Shown piece after piece: positions 56,446 through 64,000 of a DNA stretch of 64,000 bases. Under the pieces are notes generated by a model. That model was given only the letters and a program-made list of their open reading frames with translations. It had not been told where the DNA came from and made no database searches. Positions within the stretch are counted from its first letter, which is position 1; each line of letters starts with the position of its first letter. Source of the stretch: Bactericera cockerelli (Eukaryota; Arthropoda; Insecta; Hemiptera; Triozidae); the NCBI GenBank assembly GCA_024516035.1, contig CM044958.1, forward strand, positions 25,987,584-26,051,583, given 5' to 3'. The position numbers and the translations under genes were made by a program.

Positions 56446-56877
56446 AATGGCCATATTACCTACACGTTTGAGGAATCTGCATATTACCTTTGATCTAAAT
56501 TAACCAAAAAATATTACTGTAGACTTCCAGAAGACGAAAGCTGTATAATAAAATACTTAGTAGTAATAAAAGAACAACAGCTAGCTCTATATAAATAAAT
56601 GGCAAGGCTCTGTCTCGTTTGCCTTTTCTTTACTTTGTTCACCTTTATTTTCTTTCCTCTCTTCACACTTTTCTTTGGATAAAATAAAAGAACAGAGGAA
56701 TTCTGTAGGATTCTACACAATGCGGGAGTATTTCCTCTCATTTTCGTGATAATTATACAGGGTGTCCCTGAAAACATAGCGAGCCTTTAAACTACGTATA
56801 CTAGAACTAATATAAAGGTCATTTTCCTCTCTAAACATGGGTGCGGAAATGGACCCTAAGCGAGCTTTTTTAAAGGT
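56446..56877. other. No recognised gene; CAGGGTGTCC element end
   Basis: A TACAGGGTGTCCCTGAAAAC terminus at 56757-56776 looks like the end of a TA-flanked element; no partner was found. Confidence 0.4.
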
Positions 56878-57052
56878 AATTGTGCCCAGGAACCGCTATC
56901 GCATTACTTCAGGGCACTTTACCTTTACATTAATGCTATTCCGGAAACGGAAAACTCGGTTAGAATTTTCCGCTCCGGTCGGGATTCGAACCCGCAACTT
57001 CCGGGTCAGCAACCAATGCTCTTAACCACTGAGCCACGTAGGTCGGCTACCC
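56878..57052 (-). mobile_element. tRNA-derived SINE, family C, minus strand
   Basis: On the minus strand: GCCGACCTACGTGGCTCAGT, GGTTAAGAGCATTGGTTGCT, GCGGGTTCGAATCCCGACCG, then GGAAAATTCTAACCGAG. Intact A and B boxes. It matches 15835-15975. Confidence 0.8.
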
Positions 57053-57216
57053 TAAGCGAGCTAAGACCACCAAAGGGGGATACCTTCTCTAGATTAAAAA
57101 TTGAATTTGTACGGCGTTTCCCATTATTAAGGAGCGCGGTAGCGCTCCGACCCGCCAAGTCAATCAAAATAGTTCGCGCGCTACCAAGAGTATACTATAC
57201 GCGACAGCATAAGTAG

Positions 57217-57575
57217 CACATTTCGTGTAGTTGTAGGAGAAAAAGTACAAGTGATGGAGGAAATTGAACTACATATACAGATTGGGGCACGATAATAGAC
57301 AAGCTTTTAAAAAAGAAACATCGAAATCGTTTGAGTTAAGTTGGTCAAAAACACACTGTAAAAACGTCATTTTTTTTCAAAAAATTCTGCTTCTTCTTTG
57401 ACGTTGACCGCTCTACAGCCAAAACTACTGGACCGATTTTCATGAACGATGGCTCATTTTTTTTCTTCTGGGTGGTAGGTGTGCCTTTTTATGGTTTCAT
57501 TATCCCAAAAGCTACCATTTGGCCGTTAATTAGGAAAAGGATCATTTTCAGAGCTCAGAATAACATAGCAGTATA
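57217..57575 (+). repeat. Dispersed ~360-bp repeat, copy 1
   Basis: TGTAGTTGTAGGA, GATTGGGGCACGATAA, CCGCTCTACAGCCAAAACTA and GGATCATTTTCAGAGCTCAG recur in order at 59068-59440. Probably a mobile element of unassigned class. Confidence 0.8.
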
Positions 57576-57674
57576 GATATTTAATCTAGTTTATTATGTA
57601 TATACCTATTCATTCACAAACCTTTCAATCCACATGTCCCGATGTGAAATTGTATAAAGATATACTAACCCATA

Positions 57675-57960
57675 AATAGTCGCCGGTGCTGAGTGAGTTA
57701 GCGCGCTAAGCTTACTACGCATGGTGGCCTGTATTCGATCCCCAGCTGGGCAGGAATTTTTCTGCACTTTACTTGGGTGTTTGGGGTCCACTCATACCTC
57801 GTGAGGAAAAATGAGTAGTTACTGAATAAGTAACGACCAGTGACGGCATTACCAGAGTTAAAATAAATTAATGTAATAGAATTTGAAAAGTAAAGGAGGC
57901 TCTTAGTAATGCTGCACTACCCACAAAATTTGTGAAGAGGCCTTGTGCTTGACCACAAAT
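57675..57960 (+). mobile_element. tRNA-derived SINE, family B, fullest copy
   Basis: TAGTCGCCGGTGCTGAGTGA, GTTAGCGCGCTAAG, GCCTGTATTCGATCCCCAGC, TTGGGGTCCACTCATACCTC and GAAGAGGCCTTGTGCT. The shorter copies at 11040-11215 and 32222-32406 align to it. Confidence 0.8.
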
Positions 57961-58377
57961 AATTTCATACATACACATAGCTATAATAAACCTGTAATGC
58001 CCAAGGAGTGAAAAAGACAAGATTTTTTTTTCTTCTAAAATGTTGGTTAGGTATATTAGGTTCAAAAATGTAAAAAAAATCTCTAGTACCCAATGTTACA
58101 TAATGTATGTGTAACATGAATGTCATAAATATTTGGGGACCTTTTTAAGTGGCAAATGTAGAAGTTTCATAGAAAACTTTGTAAAAGCCCCTACACTACC
58201 TAATACCTATTCCTAATTAGGAATGTTAGGTACATAGGAAGTGAAAGGCTTTTTCCTCCCTATCCAATTCTCTCTAGTAAATATTTCTTTCACTGGCCGC
58301 TAAAAATATTATTATACAAAGTAAAATAAATTGAAGCTTTTATATGTTGCAAACACCACGGCGTTATGTTAATAGTC
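57961..58377. other. No recognised feature
   Basis: AT-rich sequence between two SINEs. Confidence 0.45.
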
Positions 58378-58770
58378 CAGTTAGCTCAGTGGTTAAGGCG
58401 GCACTGGGTAGAGTTAGAGATGCTAGAGGTCCGCGGGTTCGAGCTGAGACTTGTAATTTTTTTTTTAAACAAAATACTCTTTACTTGTTTTAGTTTTACA
58501 TAATTTTTATTAAATTTAGTGAGTTTATGAGGTACTATTAACCTTTTTGTTGTGGGTTGTGTTGTACCTCATTTATAATATAAGATAAAAAATTAACAGT
58601 TAAAAAAAATATATTTATACATTTATTACTCAACACAATAAGCTTCGTTCTCAGTATTCTTTCACAGAAATTAATTGTAAAAATACATAGTTATCCTCCC
58701 ATTTAGGATTTTTATCTCATAATAATACATCTTGGGCATACTGCTGGAATAATGGGACTTAAAAGTCTTT
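58378..58770 (+). mobile_element. tRNA-derived SINE, family A, plus strand, interrupted
   Basis: The head GTTAGCTCAGTGGTTAAGGC, with GCGGGTTCGAGCTGAGAC, is followed by T's. About 210 bases of other sequence come next, then the family A body (CCTCCCATTTAGGATTTTTA, CATCTTGGGCATACTGCTGG). Confidence 0.65.
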
Positions 58771-59067
58771 ATTATTATATCTGACATAAATTAAGGAAAT
58801 ATGTTCAGGGTGTACCCACTATTTGAACCAGTTGAGGGGCCCATCTGGATAAAATGAATGGCACCACACAGCATCCTTGTAAAAATCTGTGACACAGTGC
58901 CAATTTATGAAACGGGATTAATTTTAGAATAACCCGGACTATCTCTCTAATCGTTCTTCGACTTGAGGGAGGGTCTCGCTTGTTATCTTACCTTCTTTTA
59001 AACATAATTAACCGAACACAGTGAGAACGAACTCACTAAGTGAGGTTATACGCCAGAGCAAAATTAG

Positions 59068-59440
59068 CACAATTCTTGTAGTTGTAGGAAAAAAAGTACA
59101 AGTGATGAAGGAACTCGGACTATAAATAAATATAGATTGGGGCACGATAAAGACAAGCTTTGAAAAAAGAACCATCAAAATCGTTTGAGTTAAGTTGGAG
59201 AAAACCAAACTTTAAAAACGTCATTTTTTTCATCATTTTCTGATTCTTCTTTCACGTTGACCGCTCTACAGCCAAAACTACTTGACCGATTTTCACAAAC
59301 GATGGCAAATTTTTTTCTCGTGAGTAGTAGGTGTGCTTTTTTATTGTTCTATTATCCTAAAAGGGACATTTAGCCCTTAATTGGGAAAAGGATCATTTTC
59401 AGAGCTCAGAAAAAAGTTGGTGTATAGATATTCAGTATCT
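59068..59440 (+). repeat. Dispersed ~360-bp repeat, copy 2
   Basis: Partner of 57217-57575, with small indels. Confidence 0.8.
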
Positions 59441-59693
59441 AGTATATTATCACTCTCCCAGATGAGTCAAAAGTCACATATCTACTTTTTAGGTGAAAGA
59501 ATAATTTGGAGAAGGATACTGTGCTTAGGTATGAATATCAAACTAAAATCTTTATCTTCACATTCAAACTGTTTCATTTATCAACACTTGTTCCTTTAAA
59601 GTCATTATTTAATATGTTAAATAGTTTTATATTGAAACAACATGTATCATTCACCCCACACCTATACAGGGCCACTACAAAAAGTTATAAGAT

Positions 59694-60684
59694 CCCCCAA
59701 AAAATATCACTTCGTGACATAAAAAAGTCCCGCCAAGTCGTTCCCCAAAAATATTTCAGTTCCCAAATTCATCCCTCCCTCCCTTCCCAAAAAATATATT
59801 AGTTATTTGTGACCTCCCCCAAAAAAATTATTGAAATCAATTTATGGCCCCGCCTTTTATTCATTCACCTAAGTGCAACAGTATACTTATTAATAGCCTG
59901 CCCTCTCTCTTCTTCTAATGTCCTCTTTCTTTTGTTCCTTATTGCATGTTGGAATGTTTCCTTTACAAACTCAGAACTTATTAAGTCTTATTTCCTTGCT
60001 CCTTTCACCGACTTGGGCTCTTGGCGGAGTACCACCAAGCAGGTCCGTTCTTAGCCAAAGGAACTGATGTCTTGGTTTTTTTCTAAGATTATATATAAAT
60101 GTAGACATATGTAAACATGTGTTCCTTGGAAATGAGCTGGAATCGTGACTTGATCTGATGGTCCAATTCTCGTTGGTGGCAGATATTTTGCGACTTAGAT
60201 ACAGATAATGCATCCTTGGGTCGCGGTCGGCTTGACTTCTCATTTCCTGTTCTCCATAAGAACCATTATGTTAAATTATCTCTTTTTAGTTCTTTTAAAA
60301 TAGCACTGTCTATTAGATTAAAAAAAAATTATTCCCAGTTAGTGGTACTCCGCCAAGAGCCCAAGTCGGTGAAAGGAGCAAGGAAATAAGACTTAATAAG
60401 TTCTGAGTTTGTAAAGGAAACATTCCAACATGCAATAAGGAACAAAAGAAAGAGGACATTAGAAGAAAGAGAGAGGGGAGGCTATTAATAAGTATACTGT
60501 TGCACTTAGGTGAATGAATAAAAGGCGGGGCCATAAATTGATTTCAATAATTTTTTTGGGGGAGGTCACAAATAACTAATATATTTTTTGGGAAGGGAGG
60601 GAGGGATGAATTTGGGAACTGAAATATTTTTGGGGAACGACTTGGCGGGACTTTTTTATGTCACGAAGTGATATTTTTTGGGGG
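59694..60684. mobile_element. Element with ~340-bp inverted repeats
   Basis: The arms 59694-60035 and 60342-60684 are near-perfect inverted copies. The outer ends are CCCCCAAAAAATATCACTTC and the inner ends CTCTTGGCGGAGTACCAC. The ~306-base centre is unique and non-coding as far as I can see. No target duplication was clear. The open frames on both strands arise from the repeated arms. Confidence 0.85.
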
Positions 60685-61265
60685 TTATTATTATGCTCTT
60701 GTGGTGCGTATTTGGCACTGAGTTTCAACTAAAGCTTGCTCAGTGTTCAAAGTTGGTATTAAAGTTAGATTGAACATACCATATTCCGACCTTCCTGGAA
60801 TTAATTTTTATGAGTTTAAAGGGTGAATCTTCTGTTTTAGTCAAAGACTATCCCGGGCTATCCCGGTAGAAAAACTGATTTCAAACATTGTTGCTTATTT
60901 GAAAACATCAGAAAACTACGCACCAAAAAGTTCGATTCATTTTTATTTCTTGACCCCCAAATAGCTTTGCCCCTAATACATAAAACAAAGCTAAATTCAT
61001 ACCAAAGACACTGCAAGCAAAAAAATCAAGTAAATTAGATAAGAATTTGATTTAAAGCAAATTCATTACGATTTTTTGGTACCAACTTTAGTTGGTCGTA
61101 TCTCTGCTAAGGTTCATTTCCGCAACCATGCTTAGAGGGCAAATAAGTGACCTCTATTTTAGCTCTAGTAAAACTGGTTAATAGGTTTGCTATGTTTTCA
61201 ATGAAAAACTGTATAAGTTTACAAGAAGAACAAGGAACACAAACAAAAATAAACGTTTAATTGTA
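60685..61265. other. No recognised gene
   Basis: AT-rich. Phrases near 61085-61160 (TAGTTGGTCGTATCTCTGC) loosely resemble parts of the following element. Confidence 0.4.
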
Positions 61266-61550
61266 CAAGGTGTTTCTGAAATGAGTGTAAATATTGATAC
61301 CATAGGTTCCCCAAGTCAAATAAACATGGATTAAATCTAAATAACTAGTGGTCGGAAATGCACCATACCAGAGCTAGGACCACTTTTAATTTGTACCAAA
61401 AAATTGAAAAAAATTCTAACTTTGATCCAACTTTGAGCATATTTCTGTTTGTTCGAACCCAACAAAATCATTAGAACTGTAAAAGTTCTGAGTATTTCAC
61501 AATTTCAATGTCTCCCCATAACTCGGTCCCTGATTAAGGAGAAAATACTA

Positions 61551-62137
61551 AAGGATGCGCCAGAATAACCTGACGAGTTTAAAAATGATACTTTTAAGAT
61601 AGAACAATAATTATTTTTGTGTTATTTGAAAGAGAAGACATGCGGATTTATTTCAATACATGATTTTTTGAATATTTGAATTATTTGTGAAAGGTAATGT
61701 TGGTCAAATGTTTACCTCCATTTCTGATACACTCGTCAATTCTGGTCGAAAAATTGTCCATGACTTTCTCAAGCATATTCAGGTGTATTGCACGAATTTC
61801 TTGAACAATTAGTCTCTTCAAGTCATCTACAGTCCTTGGCTTATGCATATATACTTTACTTTTGAGGTAACCCCAAAAAAAATAGTCACAAGCAGAGAGG
61901 TCTGGTGAGTTGGCCGCCCAGTCCAGATCGCCCTTCTTTCTCTGAGTAAATGCCACAGAATCACCACTTTTAAAAAATGTCTCCACAACAAAAGCACGAT
62001 GCGCATGTGTCCACGACTCCATTGTAACTTAATCCGCTTTTATTGGAAACAAAATGACACTAACATCAACCATCTACGACAAGTTATGACTTGATAGTTA
62101 ACATTTTAAACTCGTCAGGTTATTCTGGCGCACCCTG
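61551..62137 (-). mobile_element. Mariner-like element nested inside, internally deleted
   Basis: Inverted ends: GGATGCGCCAGAATAACCTG with ACGAGTTTAAAAA, and the complement ending TTCTGGCGCACCCTG. TA flanks at 61549-61550 and 62138-62139. It encodes a shortened transposase on the minus strand. Confidence 0.85.
61681..62022 (-). pseudogene. Mariner-like transposase with internal in-frame deletion (113 aa)
   Basis: Residues 1-31 (SWTHAHRAFVVETFFKSGDS, then VAFTQRKKG) are the start of the N-terminal helix-turn-helix domain. From residue ~33 (WAANSPDLSACDYFFWGYLK, then SKVY) the frame is the C-terminal end of the DDE/D catalytic domain with its last Asp. Roughly 230 residues between, including the first two catalytic Asp, are gone, yet the reading frame is kept to a normal stop. 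It cannot be an active transposase. Confidence 0.82.
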
Positions 62138-62343
62138 TAAATACCTGTGCAATGATATGAAACTCCATTCAAAAAATGAAGTCAATTCGCAAGAATTAAA
62201 TTTTATATGTAAGGATAAATACCACCTTTGGGTGGTCCTAACTCTGTCAGAGTTCATTTTAGTCCCCTAGTGTTATAATCCATGCTTATTTGACTTGAGG
62301 AATCTATGGTATCATTGTTTGCTCTCATTTTACAAACACCCTG

Positions 62344-62680
62344 TATACATAATTCAGTTGATTTTATGTAAGAACAGAGCATAATATTTTTCTTGGTAGG
62401 TTCTTTGACTTTTTTTTGTTGATTATCAAGCTCGCCGGGAGGCGAGCGCTCGTCAAGTAGCGCCAGCCACCCGGCCTATATTAACACGAAACAGAGTTTA
62501 TATGTATTTTGCTTTATTGTTTTCGCCCACTTAACGCTAACTTTTATCAATTTTTATTTCAAATTCGTAATGAGACGCGAAAATAGATTGTGTTTCACGA
62601 AAGCGCGAGGTTCCTACGTACAGTTAAAGTCGTTTACTGGCCACGCCGAAAATCTTGAATTTCATGAAATTATTCATACG

Positions 62681-62729
<49 letters not shown>

Positions 62730-63619
62730 CAGACCAATTTTCTGTCAAGGGTACAGCAACGTGTGCTTATCGTGGAAAGACGTGAGATACATTTTTGAAA
62801 AGGGAATTTTGATCTCTGCATACCTTTTATAGTTTCAAGTATTTATTTTTTATAGGATAGGAGATATAGCCTTCTAAAATAAAACGGGAAAGTTGCACAG
62901 AGCCGCCCCTGGTTATCTTGGAGCTGCGATTGTGGTGTTTTTCGAAAGGCCTTATCATAGGAAAAAATATAAAAATATAACTAAAGTATTACACCGGACC
63001 AAACTTGAGTTATACCCTTTGAAAGAAATACTTATTATGGAGCCCAGAGCCGTCTATTATTATCCTAGAGTTGTATTTCTGGTGTTTTTAGAAAGGTCTA
63101 GTCAAAGGGAATGAGATCACTTAATTTCAGATATTTGAAACAAGTAGAAAAGTATTTAAAGCCATCTAAAGGAATATCTAAAATGAACCCTGGAGCCACG
63201 CCTATTGATCCCATGTTGATGACTGAAGGTTCTTTCTAAAGGTCTAATTACGCAGAAATATACTACGATGTAAATAAAATGTTAGAAAAATCAGCGACAG
63301 TGTGAGACATAAAAAGAAAAAAACTGAATTTAGATTTATGAGAGTAACAAAAAGTCTTCGCCTCACATATAACTTAAAATATGGATGGGATAAAATCGCC
63401 TTTGCTTCATCCAAGCTGCCAGCAGACCGTTTAATCAGATAGGGAATAATAAAGTTTTATAACTTCATTCAAAGATTTTTACATTTAAGAGGTAAACTAG
63501 GTCTATATCATGAGAAGTGTATAAAATATTGGCCAGTAAGAGGAAAAATATTGATTAATGTAGATCAAAACAATGATAAATTATAATAAAATATTATGTA
63601 TTGAGCAGTCTCTGTGGTC
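62344..63619. other. No recognised gene
   Basis: Includes a poly-T of about 46 bases at 62683-62729 and AT-rich sequence. Small frames near 62570 and 62893 are unsupported. Confidence 0.45.
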
Positions 63620-63690
63620 GTCGACTGGTGTAGGTAAAACACAAAGTTTGCAAGGTGACCTGGGTTCGAATCCCGGCTAGGTAGATTTTT
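63620..63690 (+). mobile_element. tRNA-like SINE head
   Basis: GACCTGGGTTCGAATCCCGG is a perfect B box, with TGGTGTAGGTAAAACAC upstream as a poor A box. A body piece ending CCCAGCCTGGGTAGG follows. Confidence 0.55.
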
Positions 63691-63709
63691 TTTACACCCA
63701 GCCTGGGTA

Positions 63710-63898
63710 GGGCTGTGATTCCAGACTCACGTGTTTAGAGGGGAAAAAAATATTAGAAAAGTCTGCAACAACTGGGAATCAAACTCGAAATGTCTGGACT
63801 ACGGCTGTGATTCCGGACTCACGTATTTAGAGGGGAAAAAATATTAGAAAAGTCTGCAACAACTGAGAATCGAACTCGAAATGTCTGGACTACGGGCA
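63710..63898 (+). repeat. ~94-bp tandem duplication
   Basis: GCTGTGATTCCAGACTCACG, GTCTGCAACAACTGGGAATC and CGAAATGTCTGGACTACGG occur twice in a row with a few substitutions. Confidence 0.9.
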
Positions 63899-64000
63899 GT
63901 AGATACAACCATTACGCTGGCCACTGACAGTCCAAATAAAGCGTTTATTATTACTTAGATATCATTCAAAATTTACAAATATGTACCATTATATAAATAT

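Larger units (their letters stand above)
61266..62343. mobile_element. Tc1/mariner-like element with >70-bp TIRs (outer)
   Basis: The ends CAAGGTGTTTCTGAAATGAG and CTCATTTTACAAACACCCTG extend into imperfect inverted repeats that share GATACCATAG and CAAGTCAAATAA. TA flanks both sides (61264-61265 and 62344-62345). A second element is inserted inside. Confidence 0.82.

Noticed and set aside
59971..60534. Minus-strand frames at 59971-60243 and 60313-60534
   Set aside because: They run across the arms and centre of an inverted-repeat element and are mirrored on the other strand.
63620..63690. Intact tRNA genes at this and other B-box sites (also 36830, 56985, 15935, 58381)
   Set aside because: No cloverleaf with a pairing acceptor stem; the sequences continue into repeated SINE bodies.

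Overview
The window is eukaryotic, AT-rich, intron-dominated DNA, most likely from an arthropod and probably an insect. The basis is a neurexin-1 type gene with short exons in very long introns, and a mixed load of non-LTR retrotransposons, tRNA- and 5S-derived SINEs, Helitrons and many small TIR elements. A hemipteran such as a planthopper or leafhopper is a guess from repeat style only.

The backbone is one gene on the minus strand. Ten exons between 534 and 48276 have matching splice sites and reading phases and join into one frame of 1762 coding bases. In transcript order (high to low coordinate) they encode the end of laminin-G/LNS3, EGF-B, LNS4, LNS5 and EGF-C of an alpha-type neurexin. 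The signal peptide, the earlier LNS and EGF modules, LNS6, the membrane span and the tail lie outside the window. Introns run from about 0.6 to 17.6 kb and are largely mobile DNA.

Upstream of the first visible neurexin exon, a second gene lies on the opposite strand at 48924-54367, apparently nested in a neurexin intron. Its six exons fit perfectly in phase and predict about 844 residues of a Lys/Asn/Cys-rich, coiled-coil protein that I do not recognise. One extra A in an A-run of exon 2 (49933-49938) breaks the frame. An internal 24-codon repeat shows that the run should hold five A, not six.

Mobile DNA by region: 0-5 kb holds a 5S rRNA-derived SINE with a 13-bp target duplication, and a long hairpin with one arm split by a retro-insertion. 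A near full-length 5.5-kb LINE (ORF1, EN-RT-RNase H) with a 13-bp duplication fills 5.4-10.9 kb. At 11-17.5 kb are pogo-like relics, a piggyBac-like MITE nested in one of them, and a 2.6-kb TIR element. Small hAT and TTAA elements occur at 20-22.3 kb and an RTE-like LINE fragment at 22.9-24.5 kb. Two Helitron families with expanded satellites lie at 32.4-34.5 and 37.8-40.25 kb. A 1.67-kb TA-flanked palindrome is at 40.4-42.1 kb. SINEs, a TIR element and a mariner-like element nested in another fill 55-62.4 kb.

The most notable signals are the nested orphan gene with its homopolymer frameshift, the long palindromes that could form hairpin RNA, the 5S-derived SINE family, a short element sharing its 3' end with the resident LINE, and mobile elements sitting within about 30 bases of four of the ten neurexin splice donors. 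Exact coordinates were counted by hand; repeat boundaries marked approximate can be off by tens of bases.
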